Shown here: positions 1-7,940 of the stretch, piece by piece
Numbering within the stretch: the first letter of the stretch is position 1
Layout of the letters: each line of letters starts with the position of its first letter
Virus record (IMG/VR): IMGVR_UViG_3300019487_000084
Location: 1 to 27,735 of that record
Length of the DNA: 27,735 bases
Direction: 5' to 3' (one strand)
DNA from: a virus
Made by a program: the position numbers and the translations under genes
Notes under the pieces: model-generated
What the model was told of the DNA's origin: nothing
The model's input: only the letters and a program-made list of their open reading frames with translations
Databases searched by the model: none

Positions 1-424
1 TGACGAACTCCTCGACGTCACGACCGACCGCTTCCGCGATCATGGTCATGATGGTGTCAGCCAGACCTTCCATCTCAACCTGGTCTTCGAAGACCTCATC
101 GGAGATCGGCACCTCACCCTTGAGCAGCACGGTCGACAGCGTGACCAGACCCGTAGTCGGCTTCACGCGCTCGGCGTCGACCAGGCGAACACCCTGGACC
201 ACGACGGACCCGGCGCGCATGATGCGAGCCGCGAAGGTCAGGCGAGGCACCTCGAACTTCGTTGCGTTGCTGGTGACGTTGTTCGACTCCTTCAAAAGAA
301 TCGATTCGTCGATGGCGATCCGCAGGAACTGCCGAAGCTGATCCGGCGAGAGCAGACCACCGTTCGAACCTCCCGACAGATCGGACGAGGTGAAGGTGGC
401 TTTTTCGAGCCAGTTGAGCAACAT
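1..424 (-). CDS. Major capsid protein, HK97 fold (N-terminal part, runs off left edge)
   Basis: This gene encodes the shell subunit of the phage head. The first 141 codons are present and the rest lies beyond the left edge. The N-terminus carries GGLLSPDQLRQFL, then a stretch rich in TKFEVPRL and FAARIM, then GEVPISDEVFEDQVE. This is the usual spacing of an N-arm followed by the E-loop/P-domain start in HK97-type capsid proteins. Start codon is ATG at 424, preceded by a strong AAGGAGGG. It is the last gene of the head module visible here, after the protease and the small head protein, which fits a capsid gene. The family call comes from sequence pattern only. Confidence 0.82.
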   Translation of the reverse strand, partial: MLLNWLEKATFTSSDLSGGSNGGLLSPDQLRQFLRIAIDESILLKESNNVTSNATKFEVPRLTFAARIMRAGSVVVQGVRLVDAERVKPTTGLVTLSTVLLKGEVPISDEVFEDQVEMEGLADTIMTMIAEAVGRDVEEFV

Positions 425-450
425 GTCCGTATCCCTCCTTCGATCGGTAT

Positions 451-467
451 GCCCGGGATCGCCGGGC
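451..467. promoter_or_regulatory. GC-rich hairpin between the head-associated gene and the capsid gene
   Basis: A 6-bp perfect inverted repeat (GCCCGG/CCGGGC) with a 5-nt loop lies in the 59-nt gap upstream of the capsid gene's ribosome-binding site. No run of T follows on the minus strand, so it is not a standard intrinsic terminator. An mRNA-processing or stabilising element for the capsid message is one possible role, by inference. Confidence 0.4.
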
Positions 468-483
468 TAATTCTGGGTCCCGG

Positions 484-1134
484 TTACCGACCCGACTGCG
501 CCGTCTGCCCGAACAGCACGTTCGCGAACAATCCCTCACCCATCTTCTTCGGCGCGGCCTTGACGATCTGGTCCTGCCCGCCGACCTGGTTCGACTTCAG
601 TGGCTTGTCACCTGCCTTCGCCGGCGTCGCCAGCTCGGTGAGCTTGGTCAGCACCGCGGTCAGCGCGTCGAACTGCGGCGCGAGCGACTTGGCGACGGCT
701 TCAGGCAAGCTCTTCACCGTCTCGTACATCAGCTTCTCGGTGGCGGGGGTGACCACCCCGGTGTTGTCGACCTTGAACTGGTCACCCGTCGGGGCTTCCT
801 TGGCCATGGCCGCGGGCTCTTTGGCAACGCACTGACCGTTGACCATGTGCTGACCCGGAGGACACTCTTCCCCCGGATGCATAGCCTTCGGCTGAAACAA
901 GTCCGCGCCGTTGAGCAGCTTCGACACACCGTTCAGCGCCGTGGCAGACTTTGCCGGAAGGGAGACTTTGTCTTCCTGGAGCGCTTTCAGCGCCGCGGCG
1001 ACCATGCCGGAGAGATCTTCGAAGTTCTTCGCGACCTCTGCGGGGTCACCCGACTTGAGCAGGAGAAATGGTCGTCCCGTGGCAGGGGCGTCGACTGCGT
1101 CGACTCGATCAATCGTGAGGTCTTTGATCTGCAT
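484..1134 (-). CDS. Head-associated / scaffold-like protein
   Basis: A 216-residue protein directly upstream of the capsid gene. It opens with IKDLTIDRVDAVDAPATGRP and then FLLLKSGD, a pattern common in small phage head proteins and at the front of XkdF-type proteases. A short Cys pair (CPPGQHMVNGQC) sits near residue 95, and the rest is Ala/Lys-rich and probably helical. An ATG six codons further upstream (1152) is possible, but the ATG at 1134 has AGGGAGG five bases before it and is preferred. Position and composition suggest a scaffold or internal head role; no catalytic motif is visible. Confidence 0.55.
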   Translation of the reverse strand: MQIKDLTIDRVDAVDAPATGRPFLLLKSGDPAEVAKNFEDLSGMVAAALKALQEDKVSLPAKSATALNGVSKLLNGADLFQPKAMHPGEECPPGQHMVNGQCVAKEPAAMAKEAPTGDQFKVDNTGVVTPATEKLMYETVKSLPEAVAKSLAPQFDALTAVLTKLTELATPAKAGDKPLKSNQVGGQDQIVKAAPKKMGEGLFANVLFGQTAQSGR

Positions 1135-1216
1135 GAACGCCTCCCTGAGCATCTCTTGGGTTGTCCCACTGACGCTCGGAGGCGTTCGAGCTGTTCAAAC
1201 TATAAACCTGCGCTAT

Positions 1217-1357
1217 TTACTTTTCAACCTCTTTTTCTTCTGAGACCTTGAACAGAAGCTTGCCGCAGCCAGGACAGCGCGCTTCTGGCTCTTGGGGCTC
1301 AATACGAACAAGTTGCTGACAGCGAGAACGCGGGCACTTGATCTCTATGACCGTCAT
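1217..1357 (-). CDS. Com-like zinc-ribbon microprotein
   Basis: A 46-residue protein with two cysteine knuckles, CPRSRC near residue 8 and CPGCGK near residue 28, separated by a hydrophobic LVRIE segment, and an acidic/lysine tail. This resembles the Com-type zinc finger of Mu-like phages, which binds RNA and affects translation of a neighbouring gene; that role here is inference. The ATG overlaps the stop of the protease-fusion gene by ATGA, so the two are probably translationally coupled. A gap of about 80 bases with no gene follows before the head-associated protein. Confidence 0.6.
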   Translation of the reverse strand: MTVIEIKCPRSRCQQLVRIEPQEPEARCPGCGKLLFKVSEEKEVEK

Positions 1358-3429
1358 GAGTCTCCTACAATGACGACCTCACCCGCTGCATTCTTGATCT
1401 TGCGCGCCCACCCTTGCAAGCTGAAGCCCTTGAGCTGACCTGACTTGATGGCAGACCAGGCATTCTCGTCCCATACGACACCGAGCAACCAATCACCGGA
1501 GCGCACGATCTGATCATCAACCTTCCAGTCTGGTCCTCGGTAGATGTAGGACTCGACCGCCTGACCAGCGCCTCCGGTCCCTGCGCGATGCATCAGACCG
1601 ATCTTGACACCGCGACGCATGGCGTCCCACGCCGTGCGCTCAAGGTCCTCAGCGTCCATGAAGTCCTTGTGCAGGTCTAGCTCGGCCGCTGGATATGCGA
1701 CTCCCAGCGTATAGCGCTGCTCACCGGCTGCCTTGATGACCTTGTAACGCGAGAGCTGCGCGGAGGCCTCAGCGACCGAGACGACCTCGTGGCCTTCCTT
1801 GATCTTCACAATGTTCTTCGGCCAGACAATATGCTCGAAGCCGGCCTCGACAGACTTGGCGACCAGGTCGCCGAAGTCTCCCGACGTCAGAGACGGCGCG
1901 TCTTCGCCGACCTTCTCGAGCAGCCAGCCGTCACCGATCCGGCGCCAGAAGTACCTACCGGACATGAGAGGACTGCTCAACTGAAGCTCGACAGCGTCAG
2001 CAGCAGCGGCAACGAGCTGGTACGTTCCCGAATCGACCTTGATGAAGCGGTCACCCGTCTTGAATACGGGAATGTCGCTGGCTGTCATCCAGTTCATCGG
2101 ACCGATGGCCTTGAGCGTTCCTGGCGCGGTCGCAGGCCATGCCTCTGCCTGCGCATTGCCTTCCACCTCGAAACCCCAGTAACCACCAATGCGGTCCGAC
2201 GCGAAGCGTAGGACGAAGGACATCTCCGACTTTGCCTCGACCAGATCCGACAAGGACTGGCTCATCTGCTCAGGTTTGAGCCCCTTGAAGCGCGCCTGAA
2301 GGACGAAGGCCAGAGGCTGACCGGACAGCGGTAGGATGTCGTGGAACTTCTCGAACCAGTCCTTGTCGATGGGAGCAGCCATGGCAGTCCTCCCGGAGCG
2401 GTCTGGACACTGGGGGTCTCGAGGCAGACAGCCTTGCTGTGGCGGCTTGGCTGGCACGTCGGTCGATGTCAGCGTTGCCTTGAGGACCTGGCGCGCCAGA
2501 CGTAAACGTTCGTCGAAGGACATCGGTCCGTCGATTGGATACTTGGAGAATTCGACGTTGACCTGCTCGTCCAGCTCCGGTGCATTGCAGAAGCCAGACA
2601 TCGACTCCTCACCACCGCAGATCTTGCAGCGAGGGTGCATATTGGGATGAGTGAACTGAGCAGCCGCGAACTTGTGCTTCGCCATAGCCTCGGGGGTCTT
2701 CTTGCTCTGGCGAATGCGCTCGGTTTCCTCGTCATACTCCTTCTGCTTCTTCGGCGAGAGACGTTTGTTGACCTCGACAGCCGCAAGCTGGCGAATAGCG
2801 TCTTCCTTGGTATCGTGACAGCCGAGGGTGCGGGAGCCGTCCTGGGTCGTCACACACCACTTGTCCCCGCGCCGAACAATGCGCTTCGCTAGCCTCACTG
2901 TCTGCTGCATGAACCGTGACGTCCCTGCGAGGGGATAGTCCTCGCGGTCTGGACCCTTGACGCAGGTAACTGATTGGAAAATAATTGGAAACTGGGGGAT
3001 GTCCGGTACAGCATTGAGTTCGTCTCGAGTCGTATAGGCGAGGGTGATATGGGGAGTGAAGCTGTGCTCGTGCGAGACAGGTAGGTCAGCCGAATGCAAG
3101 GCTGAGACGAGGTTGTGACGGAACTCCCCCAGACCTGGCGAGTCGAACGAGGCATAGACCACGCGATCGGTTTCGTTCTGACTGAAGACGCCGACACCTG
3201 AGACGACCCCACTAACAGGCGCCGACTGCTCGACGAAGTTCGTGACGACCTTCTTGATAAGTTCCAAAGCATCGGGTGTGAAGGCATCGACCTTGCCCAT
3301 GTAGGCGAGCGTGATGTGCAACGCCTCAGGTGGTTCGCCCTCTGGCAGAGCCAGCTTCGCCGCTGCGTCCGGAGGTAGCATGAGCGCAACCATGACGCCG
3401 GTGCTGTTGACTTGCTTGAGAACGAACAT
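1354..3429 (-). CDS. Fusion: N-terminal 2H phosphoesterase (LigT-like) plus C-terminal XkdF-like maturation protease
   Basis: A 691-residue multidomain protein. Residues about 10-165 form a 2H phosphoesterase: two HITLAY motifs place the paired HxT residues at H38/T40 and H127/T129. Residues about 180-225 (WCVTTQDGSRTLGCH) are a short module seen in phage head proteins. A Cys cluster (CKICGG) follows near 268. Residues about 355-510 are an unassigned Trp-rich domain. Residues about 570-680 match XkdF-type putative serine proteases of prohead maturation, with H614 in GLMHR and S670 in GFSLQGWA as likely catalytic residues. Start is ATG with an upstream GAGGA. It lies between the gpF-like protein and the capsid genes, as expected for a maturation protease; the phosphoesterase fusion is unusual. 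Confidence 0.78.
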   Translation of the reverse strand: MFVLKQVNSTGVMVALMLPPDAAAKLALPEGEPPEALHITLAYMGKVDAFTPDALELIKKVVTNFVEQSAPVSGVVSGVGVFSQNETDRVVYASFDSPGLGEFRHNLVSALHSADLPVSHEHSFTPHITLAYTTRDELNAVPDIPQFPIIFQSVTCVKGPDREDYPLAGTSRFMQQTVRLAKRIVRRGDKWCVTTQDGSRTLGCHDTKEDAIRQLAAVEVNKRLSPKKQKEYDEETERIRQSKKTPEAMAKHKFAAAQFTHPNMHPRCKICGGEESMSGFCNAPELDEQVNVEFSKYPIDGPMSFDERLRLARQVLKATLTSTDVPAKPPQQGCLPRDPQCPDRSGRTAMAAPIDKDWFEKFHDILPLSGQPLAFVLQARFKGLKPEQMSQSLSDLVEAKSEMSFVLRFASDRIGGYWGFEVEGNAQAEAWPATAPGTLKAIGPMNWMTASDIPVFKTGDRFIKVDSGTYQLVAAAADAVELQLSSPLMSGRYFWRRIGDGWLLEKVGEDAPSLTSGDFGDLVAKSVEAGFEHIVWPKNIVKIKEGHEVVSVAEASAQLSRYKVIKAAGEQRYTLGVAYPAAELDLHKDFMDAEDLERTAWDAMRRGVKIGLMHRAGTGGAGQAVESYIYRGPDWKVDDQIVRSGDWLLGVVWDENAWSAIKSGQLKGFSLQGWARKIKNAAGEVVIVGDS

Positions 3430-3465
3430 GAGCTATATTCCTCACTTTGCCGGGAACTTTGGTCT

Positions 3466-4419
3466 CTATATTACTCCACTTGGTGGGCGAGGTGTCGGCG
3501 CCTCGACGACCCGGTCAGCTCTGGGCAGCTCGACTTCGACATTACCAGCCGGTTTGACAAGCACGCGCTGTCTACCTCGAGGTTCGTAGATTTCGGTACA
3601 GCGACACTGAATGATGTTCTCGGCTCTCCCCTTCGGGTCACCCGGGTACGCTAGCTTTTCGCCTCCGACTTCGTAATCCTCATCCAATGCGCGACGCTGA
3701 CGGTGCGCTTCCCGATGCGTTTCTCGCTCCCTACCATCGAGAACAGACAACCAGAACTTATCCATCTCCTCTCCGACTTCACGCGCCGCCTCCTGGTTAA
3801 CCAGGCTTGACGCGGCAAGCACCTCCGTACGCGCGATGACCATAGACCTGTTTGGAATCAATTCCTCGAGGTAGAGCTGCTCAATGCTGTTGGCGATCTC
3901 TCTAACCGTATCTCCTTCATGAACACCTCGTGCGAGAATAGCACGTAGCTTCTTGCGTGTCGTCTCACTGATGTCTACAACCTTCTGAGCTCCAAATTGG
4001 CGCAAGTAACGCTTGACGGCGTCATTCCAGGGGTCCTGAGGTCCCTTACGCACGAAGCCAGCACGCCGGAAACCAGCGAGCGTCTTCGGTCCGAAAGCTC
4101 GTCCAACTTCCACGTAGGACTTGGTTAGCGTGTCTGCCCACTTCTCCCGTTCAGACCGGAGGGTCCGGTCCAGACGCGACCCCACCTCTTCCGGCTCGTC
4201 TGCCTTGCTGATGGCCTCGAGAACAGCTGAGCGCTCGTCGCGGAAACGCTGTGCGACAAGGCCTCTGACGTAGCGTTGCCAGAGCGCTCGAGACGCAGCG
4301 ACCTTGCGAAGGTAGAGCTGCTCGGGTTTGTCGTCTTCGGGAATACCGATCGGTACGAAGACGACATACTTATCAAGCACTCGCAGCAGGACTTCGCGAA
4401 GGTATTTCCTACGTGTCAT
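3466..4419 (-). CDS. Head morphogenesis protein, SPP1 gp7 / Mu gpF family
   Basis: A 317-residue minor head protein. The C-terminal half carries the family signature: a helical VDISETTRKKLRAIL segment (148-162), IARTEVLAASS (195-205), RETHREAHR (232-240) and AENIIQCRCTEIYEP (266-280). The first 130 residues are helical and charged. Family members sit near the portal and are carried in the head, sometimes ejected with DNA. Its ATG overlaps the stop of the preceding gene by ATGA. A position next to the protease fusion agrees with a head role, although several unrelated-looking genes separate it from the portal. Confidence 0.82.
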   Translation of the reverse strand: MTRRKYLREVLLRVLDKYVVFVPIGIPEDDKPEQLYLRKVAASRALWQRYVRGLVAQRFRDERSAVLEAISKADEPEEVGSRLDRTLRSEREKWADTLTKSYVEVGRAFGPKTLAGFRRAGFVRKGPQDPWNDAVKRYLRQFGAQKVVDISETTRKKLRAILARGVHEGDTVREIANSIEQLYLEELIPNRSMVIARTEVLAASSLVNQEAAREVGEEMDKFWLSVLDGRERETHREAHRQRRALDEDYEVGGEKLAYPGDPKGRAENIIQCRCTEIYEPRGRQRVLVKPAGNVEVELPRADRVVEAPTPRPPSGVI

Positions 4420-5000
4420 CGCATGAGCAACAGCAGCTCATCATCATCAAGCTTGTTGACCATCGACGCACCGGAAATGACGATAGGCTCGCCAGCCATA
4501 CCCTTGCAGAAGCGCAGACCAGTCAGAACACCAGCGCCAGCAACAGGGAAGAACTCAGCAGTCAGACCTCGAGCTTCTCCAGTGAATGCGCATGCCACCA
4601 CCGCCGTCTGCTTTTTGATGTAATACTTGACGGGTCGAGGCTTCTCGACCTTCTTGCGAACTGGCGCCGGTCTGACGGGGATAGGTACCCACTGCGCCGG
4701 TTCGTAGATTGGTTCGACAGCCAAGGCCTCGAGCGCTGGTACCAGCCAGACCACACGGCCAAGATTGACCGTCGTGGCGAACCTTCGGCGCCGACCCGGC
4801 CTGAGCAGACCTGGCAGTGGCCGACCACCCTTCGAAGGTGCTTGGACAGGTGCTTGTGACGCGGACTCGAAGGGAACCAACGTACCAGTTCGAATTGTGG
4901 CAAGCGCCTCGAAAGGAATAGATGTTGAGGCACTTTGGATGGTAACTTCGCCAGCCGGAGCGCCGAATGGTGTTCCGTGCGGAGCTAGGCGAGTCGGCAT
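4416..5000 (-). CDS. Unknown virion-module protein
   Basis: A 194-residue protein I do not recognise. The N-terminal third is Pro/Ala/Ser-rich and looks disordered. A basic RPGRRRRF patch lies near residue 70, then a Pro/Val/Lys-rich linker, and then a compact Gly-rich C-terminal domain (VACAFTGEARGLTAEFF, GVLTGLRFCKGMAGEP) ending in an acidic-leucine tail. It begins three bases after the stop of the long repeat protein and overlaps the gpF-like gene by ATGA. A structural role such as a head-tail joining or tail component is likely from context only. Confidence 0.5.
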   Translation of the reverse strand: MPTRLAPHGTPFGAPAGEVTIQSASTSIPFEALATIRTGTLVPFESASQAPVQAPSKGGRPLPGLLRPGRRRRFATTVNLGRVVWLVPALEALAVEPIYEPAQWVPIPVRPAPVRKKVEKPRPVKYYIKKQTAVVACAFTGEARGLTAEFFPVAGAGVLTGLRFCKGMAGEPIVISGASMVNKLDDDELLLLMR

Positions 5001-5003
5001 GGC

Positions 5004-7940
5004 TTAGACGATGATGTATTGATCACTGACCGCTGGCGCTGTCGTGAATGCCGGCGTGACGGTGATCAGGTCGGTCGCTGGAGTAAAGGCAGTGATTTCC
5101 CGAGCTTGATACTTCTGGCTTCCCGTCAAGAAGATCACAAAACGCTTGGTCCAGAAGTCGGTGTCAGCCTGGGTCAGCGTCGAGTCTGCGAATCCGTTGA
5201 CTGTCGCTGAACCCGTCACGCTACCTGCGAACTCGACCTGCAACGCGCGCTTGAGCTGCGTCGCTTCCGTCGTCGAACCATCCACAGCTTTCATGTCAGA
5301 GTGGACTCGACCAGAGGTGAAGGCTAGCTGATCGGTCTGAGCCTTGACCGAACTGATCGTCGCATTCAGATTGTCAACGATCAACTTGCCGATGCTGCCC
5401 GCCGTCGTGAGCAGAGACGTCGCGCGGTCCCAGATTTCTTGGACCAGAGAACCACCTAGAGATGTGAGGGTTCTGGTCGCTGAGGTCCACACTTTGTCTG
5501 CTGCCGTCTGTGCGAACGCAGCCGCGTTGTTGATCGCAGCCGCTACTTCGTCGGCGCCGTTGAACGTCAGTCGCTTGACTTTCACTCCGATCGAGCTGGC
5601 TGTTGTGATATTCGACTCTAGTACATCCCACACAGCCACCGCCAGCCCCGTCGAGAACGCTGTTAGAGTCCGAGTTGTGCTCGTCCAGACTTTATCGGCA
5701 GCGGCCTGAGTGAACTGCGCCGCGTCGACTGCGTTGGCGACCAGACTGTAACCGGTCTTATCGCCTACAACCTGGGCATTGGCATCAACCCGTCCAGAGA
5801 TCAAAGCGTTCACCGCTACGCCGAGCCACAACGCCAGATCCACTCTTCCCTTTGGCAGTAGCGCGAAGATCGTCGTTCCATCTGGATTCGTTATCCAGTT
5901 CGGTGTCACCGATGCTAACTGCGTCGAACCCACATAATCGCTGACCAACCTCGCTTGGCCAGCCCCAGTGCCGCCCACCAACACCACTACTTGATCGTTG
6001 TAGAAGTCATCCGATGCACTCGCTCCTGCGTCCAATGTAATCGAGCCGGCAGCACCGGCAGCGGCGGTATTTCTTCGCACCACAGCCGATTCGATTAAGT
6101 TCCTGATCGCCTCCCCAAAGCTACCCGCTACTACATGACCGCTCCGTAGTTCATCCCATACCTTATCTACAATCGCGTCTTCCTCAGCCGTCGTCAGACT
6201 GTACCCCGTCTTATCTCCTACGACCTGAGCATTGGCATCGACTCGTCCTGAGATCAGGGTATTTGGTGTTGCACTCAGCCACCGCTGAAGGTCAACGTCC
6301 AGACGTCCTGAGATGAGCGCGTTCGGTGTCGTGCTCAACCAACGCTGGAGATCAACGTCGACCCTGCCGCTGATCAGCCCGTTCGGAGCGCTACCATTCC
6401 ATAGCCGAACGTCCACGGCTCCAGCCGGGATGATTTCGTACTCATGCGTCCCGACTGCTTGTGTTGTTGCCGGAGCAAACGTGATCGTATCTGTCCCAGC
6501 ATTGAACGCGGTGATCAGCCGGACCTGCCCAGCCAATGAGCCGCTGACGAACAGCAGCCACGTGCCTTTCCAGTAATCCGTGTCGGCTTCAGTTCTGGCA
6601 GCATCAACAAGCGTCGTCGTCGAGCCGCTGTCAGCCGTTCCGTTCGCCAGAGTCCCCAGAGAAGGGTGAGATGTGACTGCGGGTGCAGTCATCGTGCCAT
6701 CGATCCCAAGCCGATGTCGAATCTGTTCTCGTTCTCCCGACGTCCAATCTGTTGCTCCAGCACCCGCTGCCGGCACTCCTGCCGTTCTTAGAATCAAATA
6801 CGTATTAGTTCCGATCGCCTGTGTGAATGCAGGATCTACGGTCAAAGTATCCGTTGACGGATTGAACGCTGTGATCTTTCTGATCTGCCCTGCTACTAAG
6901 CCAGACGTGATCAATACCCAACTATCTTTCCAGTAGTCTGTGTCCGCTTCGGTTCGTTCCGCATCGACAATGGTCGTTGTCGAGCCAGAGTCCGCAGTCC
7001 CACTTGCAGCCTGAATGATCTTGTCAGCAGCTGCTTGAGCTAACGCCGCTGCGTTGTTAATAGCAGCAGCAACTTCATCTGATCCATTAAATGTTAGCCG
7101 CTTGACTTTCACACCAATACTGGATGCCACAGAGATTGCAGACTCAAGAACATCCCACACGGATACGGCTAACGAAGTGCTGAACGCTGTCAGAGTACGT
7201 GTCGCAGAAGACCACACTTTGTCCGCGGCGGCCTGGGAGAACTCAGACGAACCAATGGCGTCTGTTGCAATTGTTGCTGCCGTAACAGTGTCGTCCGCCA
7301 TCGAATTGACCCGCACCCGAGGTTCACCCCCGGTATTTGGATCAAGCACCGCGGCTCCGGCCCACCCTTTTATGTCCTGCCCCTCCGGAACCAGTATTTC
7401 AAATGTCGAAGCGCTGGAAGGATTTGTTCCCCACGCAGCTTCGACCGTTGCTACTTTCGTCGAGCCAACATAATCAGTAATAACACGCGCCTGCCCCTGC
7501 GCATTGGCAGGTGAATTGTTGGTGATATTGACGATCAGACCATTGTAGAAGTCGTCAATGGCTGAAGCTTCTGAGTTCAGTGTGATCGTTGTAGCAGCGC
7601 CTGCTTGAGCGGTACCAGTGCGAAGTGCCGGAAGACGCTTTGGATACAGCACCATCGGCGTTGTCTTGGCGCCGGATGTCGATGTCTTGACAATGATCGC
7701 CGTCGACTTCGTATCAAGTTCGCCTGCAATCAAGTCCAGGTAGTACATTCCGCTCGATGTTGCTAGCTCAGTCGCCTCGTTCGTTGCATCAGCAAAGGCG
7801 CCCTGATTTTGACTTAATTCAGAATCCAGACTGGCTGCCCCGGTCACGAGATCGCCGTCTGCATCAAGGATCGGGAACACGACCCTATAGCGCGCATTGT
7901 AAATCGGATATGGATGGGCGTCGCCGGACGATGCGGCCAT
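5004..7940 (-). CDS. Large modular repeat protein, probable tail/baseplate or fibre component
   Basis: A 978-residue protein starting with ATG at 7940, which shares its A with the TAA stop of the upstream gene (TAATG). The N-terminal domain (about 1-105; YRVVFPILDADGDLVTG) looks like an Ig/jelly-roll-type virion module. After that come repeats: two 71-residue blocks (236-306 and 745-815, VWDVLES and KVKRLTFNG), three beta-type modules built around ADSG..TEADTDYW (about 314, 434, 918), two DDFYN...GQAR modules (about 112 and 627), and a 20-residue unit in tandem (526-565). There are no transmembrane segments. Composition and repetition suit an extended exposed virion protein; the exact role is inference. 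Confidence 0.7.
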   Translation of the reverse strand: MAASSGDAHPYPIYNARYRVVFPILDADGDLVTGAASLDSELSQNQGAFADATNEATELATSSGMYYLDLIAGELDTKSTAIIVKTSTSGAKTTPMVLYPKRLPALRTGTAQAGAATTITLNSEASAIDDFYNGLIVNITNNSPANAQGQARVITDYVGSTKVATVEAAWGTNPSSASTFEILVPEGQDIKGWAGAAVLDPNTGGEPRVRVNSMADDTVTAATIATDAIGSSEFSQAAADKVWSSATRTLTAFSTSLAVSVWDVLESAISVASSIGVKVKRLTFNGSDEVAAAINNAAALAQAAADKIIQAASGTADSGSTTTIVDAERTEADTDYWKDSWVLITSGLVAGQIRKITAFNPSTDTLTVDPAFTQAIGTNTYLILRTAGVPAAGAGATDWTSGEREQIRHRLGIDGTMTAPAVTSHPSLGTLANGTADSGSTTTLVDAARTEADTDYWKGTWLLFVSGSLAGQVRLITAFNAGTDTITFAPATTQAVGTHEYEIIPAGAVDVRLWNGSAPNGLISGRVDVDLQRWLSTTPNALISGRLDVDLQRWLSATPNTLISGRVDANAQVVGDKTGYSLTTAEEDAIVDKVWDELRSGHVVAGSFGEAIRNLIESAVVRRNTAAAGAAGSITLDAGASASDDFYNDQVVVLVGGTGAGQARLVSDYVGSTQLASVTPNWITNPDGTTIFALLPKGRVDLALWLGVAVNALISGRVDANAQVVGDKTGYSLVANAVDAAQFTQAAADKVWTSTTRTLTAFSTGLAVAVWDVLESNITTASSIGVKVKRLTFNGADEVAAAINNAAAFAQTAADKVWTSATRTLTSLGGSLVQEIWDRATSLLTTAGSIGKLIVDNLNATISSVKAQTDQLAFTSGRVHSDMKAVDGSTTEATQLKRALQVEFAGSVTGSATVNGFADSTLTQADTDFWTKRFVIFLTGSQKYQAREITAFTPATDLITVTPAFTTAPAVSDQYIIV
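5496..5708 (-). repeat. Copy 2 of a 71-codon intragenic repeat
   Basis: Encodes residues 745-815 of the large repeat protein and is nearly identical in protein sequence to the block at 7023-7235. Many third-codon positions differ, so the duplication is old and the protein sequence has been kept by selection. Confidence 0.85.
6246..6365 (-). repeat. Tandem 20-codon repeat, two copies
   Basis: Two adjacent 60-base units encode the same 20-residue pattern (VDVDLQRWLS..PN.LISG). A shortened relative, GRVDANAQVVGDKTGYSL, occurs just downstream and again near residue 717. The units differ at a few bases. Confidence 0.8.
6429..6641 (-). repeat. Beta-module repeat (middle copy of three)
   Basis: This encodes a 71-residue GTADSG...TEADTDYWK module. 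A close copy lies at 6789-7001 and a more diverged third copy at about 5007-5189, at the C-terminus of the protein. All three keep ADTD[YF]W, ITAFN/TP and a hydrophobic end. Confidence 0.75.
7023..7235 (-). repeat. Copy 1 of a 71-codon intragenic repeat
   Basis: Encodes residues 236-306 of the large repeat protein; the partner is at 5496-5708. The shared core includes VWDVLES, SSIGVKVKRLTFNG and DEVAAAINNAAA. Confidence 0.85.
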
